Below are positions 6,473-11,611 of a DNA stretch of 36,534 nucleotides, piece after piece (the stretch's first letter is position 1; every line of letters starts with the position of its first letter). Origin of the DNA: Prochlorococcus sp. AG-673-L20 (lineage in GTDB: Bacteria; Cyanobacteriota; Cyanobacteriia; PCC-6307; Cyanobiaceae). Below the pieces are notes generated by a model that was given only the letters and a program-made list of their open reading frames with translations, was not told the DNA's origin and searched no databases. Position numbers and translations under genes: made by a program. The DNA lies in contig QCTN01000014.1 in NCBI GenBank assembly GCA_003211135.1, positions 1-36,534 of the forward strand, given 5' to 3'.

Positions 6473-6691
6473 TTAATCACAATAGACTAAACAATGTTGA
6501 TTAGTAGGATGATTTGAACATTCCTTATCCCAATAACTTTTAATTAAAGCTTCTGGATTTTTTTCAGTATTTTTCTTTAGGTTCTCAGGAATATAAGTAT
6601 ATGAAACTAATTCCTCGTTAGCGTTATTAAAGTAGTTGTGGAAGTCATTAAAGTACTTTGGTAGAACTGTGAAAGGCGTTTGAAGCTTCAT
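6473..6691 (-). CDS. Small protein with CP12-like C-terminal tail, 72 aa
   Basis: Third gene of a minus-strand set. The first 50 residues are soluble and aromatic-rich. The last 16 residues (ECSNHPTNQHCLVYCD) follow the pattern Cys-x2-[N/H]-Pro-x4-Cys-x2-Tyr-x-Asp, the layout of the C-terminal domain of CP12, the disordered redox regulator that inserts into the GAPDH active site. The two Cys are 9 residues apart, as in CP12; a third Cys precedes the final Asp. The N-terminal part does not look like CP12, and the CP12 core motif is absent. A ribosome binding site TTAGGAG precedes the ATG. A GAPDH- or redox-linked role is inference. Confidence 0.7.
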   Translation of the reverse strand: MKLQTPFTVLPKYFNDFHNYFNNANEELVSYTYIPENLKKNTEKNPEALIKSYWDKECSNHPTNQHCLVYCD

Positions 6692-6704
6692 CTTTTTCTC
6701 CTAA

Positions 6705-6887
6705 TTAGTAGTGAAAATAGGGGATTTCTTCTGATGTCTTTGGAACAAAAGAACAAATCCCAAATTGCATGCATTCCATTTGATCATCATTTAAAGCTCT
6801 TGAGTTTGACTCAAGAGCAGAAAAAATATTTATAAAAGAATTAACTGCATTTTTGAACATGTGTTTATATGGATTCCCGCAAGACAT
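6705..6887 (-). CDS. Small Cys-containing protein, 60 aa
   Basis: Second gene of the minus-strand set. The start is fixed by a strong ribosome binding site (AAAAAGGAGG) 6 bases before the ATG at 6887; the frame stays open further upstream, but that part overlaps the preceding gene. The product has Cys3 (MSCGNP), a helical middle and a Cys pair in ECMQFGICSFVP (Cys39 and Cys45), followed by an acidic-aromatic end. It is soluble with no membrane helix. The next gene begins 13 bases downstream. I do not recognise the family; the Cys pair invites a redox or metal role. Confidence 0.7.
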   Translation of the reverse strand: MSCGNPYKHMFKNAVNSFINIFSALESNSRALNDDQMECMQFGICSFVPKTSEEIPYFHY

Positions 6888-6924
6888 GATTAGCCTCCTT
6901 TTTAAGAAATGTTTTAAGCCATAG

Positions 6925-7086
6925 TTATTCAGCAATGCAATAGGGGTCACTTTTTGATTTGCTGCAAAAAATAGTTTTGCGTAAATAGGCTTTTTCATAT
7001 TTTTCATAAATATTTTGAGTTATAAAAACTCCAAAATAAATAAGTAATACAGTCAATATGAGTAGCTCTAATCCCAAGTTGGTCAT
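6925..7086 (-). CDS. Single-span membrane protein with Cys-S-x7-Cys tail, 53 aa
   Basis: First gene of the minus-strand set, with an excellent ribosome binding site (AAAGGAGG) 6 bases before its ATG. Residues about 4-23 form one membrane helix (LGLELLILTVLLIYFGVF). The polar tail ends with CSKSKSDPYCIAE, in which two Cys are 9 residues apart in the form Cys-Ser-x7-Cys-Ile, the same spacing as in the last gene of the set. The next gene starts 37 bases downstream. Function unknown; a membrane anchor for a complex with its two soluble neighbours is an inference. Confidence 0.7.
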   Translation of the reverse strand: MTNLGLELLILTVLLIYFGVFITQNIYEKYEKAYLRKTIFCSKSKSDPYCIAE

Positions 7087-7116
7087 TTGATAACCTCCTT
7101 TGATTTGAGTGTTATC

Positions 7117-7128
7117 TAGTACGTACTA
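7117..7128. promoter_or_regulatory. Palindromic operator candidate upstream of the minus-strand set
   Basis: A perfect 12-base palindrome, TAGTACGTACTA, lies 30 bases upstream of the first gene of the set. On the minus strand it falls between a possible -35 (TTGATT) and a possible -10 (TAGATA, 18-base spacing), where a repressor would block transcription. The promoter boxes are weak matches, so the assignment is tentative. Confidence 0.4.
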
Positions 7129-7299
7129 CTTATAAAAATCAAGCGTATGAATACCTAAAAAAAATATCAAGTAACAACTTTAAATAACTCCGGAACTAAA
7201 AATATGACTTTAATTTTGATACTAAATTTTAAATAAATCAGCATATTTGCGCATATACAAAAAAATTTATTCATACTAATTTTAAATTATTAAAACGGA

Positions 7300-7428
7300 G
7301 GGATTAGAAATGATCGATAGTCCACCAGAGAAGTTCATTAGATTGGTTTAAGCAGCCAGTTGTTTTCTATTACACGTAACTAAGTTAAGAGGTTGATTAC
7401 TAAAGTCAGTAGTCAATCTTTTTTTCTT
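7300..7428 (+). other. Short transcript candidate with 13-codon frame
   Basis: A compact unit: a ribosome binding site (CGGAGG, about 7296-7301), ATG at 7310 opening a 13-codon frame (MIDSPPEKFIRLV, stop 7349-7351), then about 40 bases and a strong terminator. A second frame in the same stretch (7314-7379) reads SIVHQRSSLDWFKQPVVFYY plus Thr before its stop and looks more protein-like, but lacks a canonical start. The unit could be a micropeptide mRNA, a leader, or a small regulatory RNA. The rest of 7087-7561 shows only a GCATAT-TTGC-GCATAT repeat (about 7241-7256) and an A14 run (7469-7482). Confidence 0.45.
7391..7427 (+). terminator. Strong hairpin terminator
   Basis: An 11-base stem (GGTTGATTACT at 7391-7401 with AGTAGTCAATC at 7408-7418, two G-U pairs) has a 6-base loop and is followed by a run of eight T broken later by a C. 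This is a textbook rho-independent terminator on the plus strand and defines the end of the short transcript starting near 7300. Confidence 0.75.
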
Positions 7429-7561
7429 TTTTAATGGAGGCTAAATAATAAAAACATTTTCATATCTTAAAAAAAAAAAAAATGGCACAGATATGAGTAC
7501 TGCTGTTTCTAGTATTTGGCTTAAATGAAAAATTTCCTAATTTAATCCATAATATGTTTAA

Positions 7562-7768
7562 ATGTTTAAAACTATTTTTAGATTAATTTTATTAATTTTA
7601 ATGGTTGGATTTATTTCTATCAGTCCAAGAACAAGATTCATAGTTGGAGTATCTTTAAAACAAATATCTTCATTTCTTTTATGGACAGTTAAATATGAAG
7701 ATAGAGAGAAATGGATTATGGATAAACCCAGTTGGCTTCCAACTCAAATCTTAACCCCCTCTAAATAA
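7562..7768 (+). CDS. Small protein with N-terminal membrane helix, 68 aa
   Basis: Residues about 4-21 are a hydrophobic helix (TIFRLILLILMVGFISIS). A second amphipathic segment, GVSLKQISSFLLWTVKYE, follows, then a polar end containing DKPSWLP. The first 20 residues may be a signal or anchor. It lies after the A-rich stretch and has its own upstream region. Function unknown. Confidence 0.6.
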   Translation: MFKTIFRLILLILMVGFISISPRTRFIVGVSLKQISSFLLWTVKYEDREKWIMDKPSWLPTQILTPSK

Positions 7769-7875
7769 GTAATTTCTTCTAAATCTGTAAAGCAAATCCA
7801 AATAAAAGATTAAATTTCTGGGGTTTCTTATAAAAACATTTTATAAATATATCGTATTTAAGAATTGAAGAAACT

Positions 7876-8049
7876 ATGGAAAATAAAAAAGGCATTAAAG
7901 TAGAGCCATTGAATTTCTTTTCAAATGATATGACGGTAGCTAAAGATCAACTAGCTCATAATCATTTAAAGTTAACTTATCAAAGAGATTCAGTTACAGA
8001 TCTAGAACAAAAACATAAAGAATGGGCCCAAGAAGATACAGCAAGTTAA
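7876..8049 (+). CDS. Soluble small protein, 57 aa
   Basis: A soluble protein of 57 residues with no Cys. It has a mixed N-terminal part (KVEPLNFFSNDMTVAKDQLA) and a polar helical C-terminal half with two His and a Trp (EQKHKEWAQED). I do not recognise it. Regular composition and a clear ATG support a real gene. Confidence 0.55.
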   Translation: MENKKGIKVEPLNFFSNDMTVAKDQLAHNHLKLTYQRDSVTDLEQKHKEWAQEDTAS

Positions 8050-8110
8050 TACTTAAAAAATTAGTATATTTGACGATAGATATTTACAATGATTAAAACT
8101 AAATAGATTA

Positions 8111-8138
8111 TTGACAGTCTGTCTAAAATAAATAGATA
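8111..8138 (+). promoter_or_regulatory. Sigma-70 type promoter candidate
   Basis: A perfect -35 hexamer TTGACA (8111-8116) is followed after 16 bases by TAGATA (8133-8138), a weaker -10 box. It lies 15 bases upstream of the NTF2-like gene and would drive the three overlapping genes that follow. Confidence 0.4.
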
Positions 8139-8153
8139 AAACTTACGTTTCTA

Positions 8154-8543
8154 ATGACTGATAAAGAAAAAATTATTTCATTGTTAGATGAGCTCGCATC
8201 CCCAGAAAAGATGGGTTCTTTTTTCATGAACAATGCAACTCCCGATTTTTTATTTATCAGACCAAGTGGTAATCCTATAAGTGCAAAAGGATTTGAAGAA
8301 ATGATGAACTCTGGGGATGTAGTACAAGAAAAAGCAGAAATAACAAAAATACACCGATTCGAATTTCTAAATGATAATGTCGCAATGTGCATTTTTACTC
8401 TTGGTTCAAAATTCATTTATAAAGGGACTCCTAATGATGATTTGCCAACAGTTACTTCTATTTTCAAAAAAGTGGGTGATGTTTGGAAAATTCATTGGAT
8501 GCAGAGATCCACAGGAGATTCGAATTTATCTTTATGGGTCTAG
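8154..8543 (+). CDS. NTF2-like (SnoaL/DUF4440-type) domain protein
   Basis: A 129-residue protein with the cone-shaped alpha+beta layout of the NTF2-like superfamily: an N-terminal helix (DKEKIISLLDELA), a strand with FIRPSGNPISAKGFEEMM, then four long strands, the last two being SIFKKVGDVWKIHWMQRS. The segment 'G-VWKIHW' near the end is typical of DUF4440/SnoaL-like proteins. Such domains bind small ligands or act as isomerases; no catalytic residues can be assigned here. The next small gene overlaps its last 10 bases. A frame at 8371-8619 on the same strand is a shadow. Confidence 0.75.
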   Translation: MTDKEKIISLLDELASPEKMGSFFMNNATPDFLFIRPSGNPISAKGFEEMMNSGDVVQEKAEITKIHRFEFLNDNVAMCIFTLGSKFIYKGTPNDDLPTVTSIFKKVGDVWKIHWMQRSTGDSNLSLWV

Positions 8544-8623
8544 CAAAGCTAATAGCTTTATTAATGGTCCTGCTACTAGTAGGAAGTTCTTTTATAGGTT
8601 TAGTTATTTACTTTATTAAATGA
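8534..8623 (+). CDS. Single-helix membrane micropeptide, 29 aa
   Basis: Starts inside the end of the NTF2-like gene and its TGA overlaps the ATG of the next gene (ATGA), so it is wedged between two coupled genes. The product is one hydrophobic helix (LAKLIALLMVLLLVGSSFIG) with a short basic end. The overlaps on both sides are the main evidence for translation. Confidence 0.5.
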   Translation: MGLAKLIALLMVLLLVGSSFIGLVIYFIK

Positions 8624-8823
8624 ATTCACCTACGAACTGGGAATTTTTTAAGCAAGATCAAGATAAAATTATATGGGTACATATCTGTACTGAAGACTTG
8701 GATGGAATTGCAATATCAATAAACAACTGGTGGAAAAGAAGATATCCAGATTACAAAATAAGAGTCGTTTCTAAAAATGAATTTGAACAAATAAAAAATA
8801 CCACCGAATCACCTCAACAATAA
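8620..8823 (+). CDS. Trp-rich small soluble protein, 67 aa
   Basis: The ATG overlaps the previous stop (ATGA). The 67-residue product is soluble, with a strand-rich N-terminal half (KIIWVHICTEDLDGIAISI), a basic NNWWKRRYPDYKIRVV segment and a polar helical tail. It is the third gene of the coupled set starting at 8154. I do not know the family; its shape suggests a small alpha/beta protein. Confidence 0.6.
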   Translation: MNSPTNWEFFKQDQDKIIWVHICTEDLDGIAISINNWWKRRYPDYKIRVVSKNEFEQIKNTTESPQQ

Positions 8824-8889
8824 AATTAATTTTTGGTAAATTTTGATGCTGAATCTTTTATTTAAGGGGTTAAAATGATTCTATAAATA

Positions 8890-9054
8890 ATGAAAAAAAT
8901 GAACTCAGCACTTACAAAAGTCTCGAATCTAAAAGTCAACAAAGCTTCTAAAATAGTCCTTACTCTTGCATCATCAGTCTTTTTCTTATATGCATTAGGT
9001 AAAGCACCGATTTTTAAGAATATTCTTGCAGGCGCCTTTTCTTGTTCTGGCTAA
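8890..9054 (+). CDS. Small membrane protein, 54 aa
   Basis: A basic, Ser/Asn-rich N-terminus of about 21 residues is followed by one hydrophobic segment (residues 22-37, IVLTLASSVFFLYALG) and a weakly hydrophobic end closing in CSG. It could be a single-span protein or have a long signal-like N-terminus. Its transcript would end at the hairpin at 9118-9145. Function unknown. Confidence 0.55.
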   Translation: MKKMNSALTKVSNLKVNKASKIVLTLASSVFFLYALGKAPIFKNILAGAFSCSG

Positions 9055-9117
9055 AAACAATTTAGCATTTTATGGAGAATAAAAATTCCAACATAAAAAA
9101 GGGATTCTAAGGAGATC

Positions 9118-9145
9118 AAAAAAGGAGTAATTAGCTCCTTTTTTT
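9118..9145 (+). terminator. Hairpin terminator
   Basis: AAAAAAGGAG and CTCCTTTTTTTT flank a 7-base loop, with a perfect T8 tract. It ends transcripts from the gene at 8890-9054. An ATG directly after the T-tract (9147) is therefore an unlikely start for the next gene. Confidence 0.75.
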
Positions 9146-9233
9146 TATGGAAACTATTTCCAGATGTATTAGTAAATACAATAAAAGATTTTATTTAGAA
9201 ATTATTATTGACGTATTAATTATAAATAAATAC

Positions 9234-9473
9234 ATGCCTCAAAATCCCTTTTATCTTGGTTGGAATAAAGGTTGGTCCTTTCTCTTTTATCTTGAAGGAG
9301 GAACACCTAAAATTGAGGCGAGTGGATTTGGTATTGCCATGTCGACCGATATCAAGAGGGGAGAATCACCGTCGCAGACTGCAGATAGATTAATTTTTAA
9401 AGAGCAACGAAATAGAAAATCTAGATACTATTCTTGGATTCGTTCAATTAAATTCAGAGATGATTCTAATTAA
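9234..9473 (+). CDS. Small soluble protein, 79 aa, unknown function
   Basis: I start this gene at ATG 9234 rather than the in-frame ATG 9147, because 9147 abuts the T-tract of a terminator and the intervening residues are low-complexity. The 79-residue product has an aromatic N-terminal part (NPFYLGWNKGWSFLFYLEGG), a middle with GFGIAMSTDI, and a basic C-terminal end (RNRKSRYYSWIRSIKFRD). No membrane helix of full length is present. The family is not recognised. Confidence 0.55.
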   Translation: MPQNPFYLGWNKGWSFLFYLEGGTPKIEASGFGIAMSTDIKRGESPSQTADRLIFKEQRNRKSRYYSWIRSIKFRDDSN

Positions 9474-9580
9474 TTATGCAGTCTTCAAAATCTTTTCTTA
9501 ATTTTCACTAATTATTTCAACTAAGTAAAAAGTCTTAAATTTTCATTTTTGTACGGTTGATCACTTTTCAGTTATTCAAT

Positions 9581-9611
9581 TAATTTGCATTATGGATGTA
9601 ATTGCAAATTA
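9581..9611. promoter_or_regulatory. Inverted repeat in promoter region
   Basis: Perfect 9-base arms (TAATTTGCA at 9581-9589 and TGCAAATTA at 9603-9611) are separated by 13 bases. The repeat ends 6 bases before the ATG at 9618 and is not followed by a T-tract, so it looks more like an operator or 5' mRNA hairpin than a terminator. Confidence 0.45.
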
Positions 9612-9617
9612 AATATT

Positions 9618-9761
9618 ATGACTCAGTCTTCAATAAGTACTCCATACGCGCAAAGACTAGCAGAAAAATTTAGAGAGTCTCAATCATACTTAAGAGCTAA
9701 TGGATTTAGTAGATCAACTAAAACTCTTTATGAAGATATAGAAACTTCAACTAATAAATAA
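9618..9761 (+). CDS. Small soluble protein, 47 aa
   Basis: A 47-residue polar protein with the helical pattern YAQRLAEKFRESQSYLRANG and a Thr/Ser-rich end. There are no Cys and no membrane segment. Its TAA overlaps the next ATG (TAATG). An inverted repeat just upstream may control it. Function unknown. Confidence 0.55.
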   Translation: MTQSSISTPYAQRLAEKFRESQSYLRANGFSRSTKTLYEDIETSTNK

Positions 9762-9910
9762 TGGATATACCTAAACATTTACCGCAAATACACTATAGCT
9801 ATGATTATGGTTTAACTACAATTACGTATGGTTTGATTGGAAGTGCTATTGGTTGCCTTTTTGTATTATTGCTTTCTTATTTTGAATTAAAATTTAGGAA
9901 GCACAGATAA
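9761..9910 (+). CDS. Single-span membrane protein, 49 aa
   Basis: Coupled to the preceding gene through TAATG. The N-terminal 18 residues are polar and aromatic (PKHLPQIHYSYDYG), followed by one membrane helix (residues about 19-41) with a Gly-rich start and a basic end (ELKFRKHR). The topology is probably N-out, C-in by the positive-inside rule. Function unknown. Confidence 0.55.
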   Translation: MDIPKHLPQIHYSYDYGLTTITYGLIGSAIGCLFVLLLSYFELKFRKHR

Positions 9911-9976
9911 TAAAAACTATAAATTTAGTCAGAAATTTAAAATCAGACGCTGCCTACTTTCACCGTTTATTAAATA

Positions 9977-10108
9977 ATGAAACCTAAAGAAGAAAAAGAA
10001 AAAGCTATCTATGAAATCTTAAAAATAGTACAGAAATTTCAATACAATAATGAACTTAGTGAGAAATACAAAAGAGAAATTTTAGACCAAGATAAAATTT
10101 ATGATTAA
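9977..10108 (+). CDS. Charged helical small protein, 43 aa
   Basis: A 43-residue, Lys/Glu-rich, soluble and helical peptide (KPKEEKEKAIYEILKIVQKF and on). It has no Cys and no membrane segment. Upstream lies a 66-base gap after the membrane protein gene. It resembles other charged small proteins of this region; function unknown. Confidence 0.5.
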   Translation: MKPKEEKEKAIYEILKIVQKFQYNNELSEKYKREILDQDKIYD

Positions 10109-10147
10109 CAGTGGGTCTACATTAGCGAGTATTTAAACACTCTTTTT

Positions 10148-10210
10148 ATGACTATTAATACATTTCTATTATTGTTATTAGTTATTGCTAAATACACAAA
10201 CTTATTTTAA
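10148..10210 (+). CDS. Possible 20-aa membrane micropeptide
   Basis: A very short frame whose product is a single hydrophobic helix (MTINTFLLLLLVIAKYTNLF). It is in line with the run of membrane micropeptides around it, but a frame of this length occurs easily by chance in AT-rich DNA. Included with low confidence. Confidence 0.2.
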   Translation: MTINTFLLLLLVIAKYTNLF

Positions 10211-10229
10211 ATATCAAAAATATACGTAG

Positions 10230-10325
10230 ATGACTCATATGTATTTCATAGCAAATACTTATAGGGCCGTAAGTCTATTGTTGATTTGTAGCTTTGCTTA
10301 TTTAACTTTTAAAATAAAAAAATAA
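10230..10325 (+). CDS. Single-helix peptide, 31 aa, possibly fused to Hli by slippage
   Basis: A 31-residue product with one hydrophobic helix (RAVSLLLICSFAYLTF) and a basic end. It ends in an A7 run (10316-10322) directly before its TAA. The Hli reading frame begins in a different frame just behind this run and has no standard start codon. A one-base slip in the A7 run would fuse the two, giving an N-terminal helix plus Hli domain, the same layout as the Hli protein at 5926-6180. Confidence 0.45.
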   Translation: MTHMYFIANTYRAVSLLLICSFAYLTFKIKK

Positions 10326-10338
10326 TCAACAAAGAAAT

Positions 10339-10455
10339 ATTGATCCTCAAAAAATAAGTGCAGAAAAATTAAATGGTAGATTCGCACTTTTAGGAGTTAT
10401 TGCTTTAATTGGAGCTTACATATCTACAGGACAAATTATTCCCGGAATAGCGTAA
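10339..10455 (+). CDS. hli: High-light-inducible domain, no canonical start codon
   Basis: The reading frame encodes an intact Hli core: AEKLNGRFALLG followed by a membrane helix and the typical STGQIIPGIA end. Between the preceding in-frame stop (10315-10317) and the core there is no ATG, GTG or TTG. I place the start at ATT 10339, which would yield 38 residues. Alternatives are fusion to the 31-aa frame upstream through slippage in an A7 run, loss of the start codon (pseudogene), or an assembly error in the homopolymer. The stop overlaps the next ATG (TAATG), which argues that the region is translated. The core shows no sign of decay. Confidence 0.65.
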   Translation: MDPQKISAEKLNGRFALLGVIALIGAYISTGQIIPGIA

Positions 10456-10637
10456 TGCTAGAACCAGTATTTACCACTTGGATCAATACGATACTTCTTC
10501 CGTTCACGCCAGTCATAACTGTATTTATTGCTAGTGCTTTAATGCTTAGTGATTTGCCCTGGGATTATGATGATGATGATGATGATGGAGGCGGTTTGAT
10601 TACTCCTGTTTCTAATTATTCTCCTCAAGGAGCCTAG
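10455..10637 (+). CDS. Membrane peptide with Asp-rich tail, 60 aa
   Basis: Coupled to the Hli frame (TAATG). Residues about 10-30 form a hydrophobic segment (INTILLPFTPVITVFIASAL). After it comes the acidic run WDYDDDDDDGGG, encoded by a GAT repeat, and a Pro/Ser-rich end. The acidic run could bind a cation or interact with a basic partner; this is inference. Association with Hli suggests a thylakoid location. The GAT repeat is a possible site of length variation between strains. Confidence 0.6.
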   Translation: MLEPVFTTWINTILLPFTPVITVFIASALMLSDLPWDYDDDDDDGGGLITPVSNYSPQGA

Positions 10638-10852
10638 AGAATATAAATAAAAATTAATTTCATCTAAACCTTATCAAACGATACCTTAGAGTTTAAGAAT
10701 TGTATTAGAGCCTAATATCATTCTTAAGTTGAGTATCACCAAAAGAAATATTAGATTTTTATGAAAACTTTTCTGCTTGCGATATCACTCGTTAATGCTG
10801 GATGAAATTTATTTACTTAACAATAGTTTCTTTTATGCAATTAAAAACTAGA
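10638..10852. other. Intergenic stretch between Hli operon and Yfr2 RNA
   Basis: About 215 bases. Three overlapping frames of 14-18 codons occur near 10761-10857, each with ATG, but none has a recognisable product or ribosome binding site. I see no other feature. Confidence 0.35.
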
Positions 10853-10948
10853 AAATAAAAAAAGATCTCTATTTCTAGAGATCTTTTGATAGTTTTACTA
10901 AAACAAGTGTTTCCTTGTTTCCACTGTTTCAGTCAAAACTCTCCTACA
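10853..10948 (-). ncRNA. yfr2: Yfr2-family small RNA
   Basis: On the minus strand a perfect -10 box TATAAT (10955-10960) precedes a roughly 95-base RNA. Its first hairpin has a 9-base stem (ACTGAAACA with TGTTTTAGT, one G-U pair), extended by GTG/CAC, and its loop region holds the motif GGAAACA twice (GTGGAAACAAGGAAACAC). Doubled GGAAACA in the first loop is the defining mark of the Yfr2-5 family of abundant cyanobacterial RNAs. It ends with a perfect terminator hairpin. Length, loop motif and terminator all fit. Members are thought to act as trans-acting regulators; the target here is unknown. Which numbered member it is cannot be decided. Confidence 0.85.
10860..10887 (-). terminator. Terminator of the Yfr2-family RNA
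   Basis: A perfect 12-base inverted repeat (AAAAGATCTCTA at 10860-10871, TAGAGATCTTTT at 10876-10887) has a 4-base loop. On the minus strand the 3' arm runs into TTTTTTTATTTT, a clear T-tract. Confidence 0.85.
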
Positions 10949-11167
10949 CACTCCATTATATTAAGCAATGTTTTTCTTTTTCGTGAAGAAATATGAGTAT
11001 TGTTACTTATTCGTTATATATGATAGTTACAACTCTTATATCTAAATTGCAATAAAAAAACCCTAATGTTTTCAATCAGCGCGTTTAATGATTAGAAATG
11101 AGTGTGAAAAAAGTTCATATATCGCTAATACTCTGAGAAAATGAATTCACCCCTGTATTTACGATTT

Positions 11168-11464
11168 TTATGTTTTTTCAATTGGTGCCATAGTTAATCC
11201 TTTGGTGATAATTTGCTGATGATATAGTTCTGCCTGCTCAAAGGGTCCTCTCCATACATACGCCGACCCTTCCCTATCAACTTCGAGCACAAGTAACCAT
11301 GATTTTTTTTCACTTATTCCAGGGATAATACTCACAAGATAATTCATAACATGTTCAAACGTATTAAAATTACCATCAAAAACTATTATCCTTGCTTCTG
11401 GATATTTTCTTTTTGTTGTCTTTGGATTTAAGACTTGAGTAGTTAAATTGTCTGAACTTTTCAT
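11168..11464 (-). CDS. clpS: Divergent ClpS-type protease adaptor
   Basis: A 98-residue protein with a ClpS core from about residue 22. FNTFEHVMNYL matches the first ClpS helix, and WRGPFEQAELYHQQIITKGL, continuing to TMAPIE, matches the C-terminal half of cyanobacterial ClpS. ClpS delivers N-degron substrates to the Clp ATPase (ClpC in cyanobacteria). The residues that hold the substrate's amino terminus differ: the E. coli Asn-Asp-Asp triplet corresponds to D30-G31-N32, and the conserved His to Asp63. It is therefore probably a specialised paralogue (ClpS2-like) with altered or lost N-degron choice. It is transcribed on the minus strand, divergently from the small gene at 11612. Confidence 0.85.
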   Translation of the reverse strand: MKSSDNLTTQVLNPKTTKRKYPEARIIVFDGNFNTFEHVMNYLVSIIPGISEKKSWLLVLEVDREGSAYVWRGPFEQAELYHQQIITKGLTMAPIEKT

Positions 11465-11611
11465 ATAAATTTTTAGTAGAAATATATTTGCTTTAGCCAG
11501 GTTATTTTCTATTTTTATAAACTCAATGTTAAAACTTCGAATAATTAAAGTTTTTACCCATGGTCAAACTTTAAATAGTTGCTACGTTTGAAATAAGAGA
11601 TGGAGTTTATT

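Noticed and set aside
6888..7007. N-terminal extension of the second gene in the minus-strand set
   Set aside because: The frame is open, but it overlaps the first gene of the set; the strong ribosome binding site just before ATG 6887 marks the real start.
7117..7128. Reading the TAGTACGTACTA palindrome as a LexA or NtcA site
   Set aside because: Cyanobacterial LexA boxes need about 4 bases between the AGTAC and GTACT halves, and NtcA needs GTA-N8-TAC; neither spacing is met.
8371..8619. Plus-strand frame of 82 codons overlapping the NTF2-like gene
   Set aside because: Shadow frame of a well supported gene and its coupled neighbour; no ribosome binding site or protein-like pattern.
9147..9233. 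Upstream ATG for the gene ending at 9473
   Set aside because: It directly follows the T-tract of a terminator and the added residues look like random AT-rich translation.
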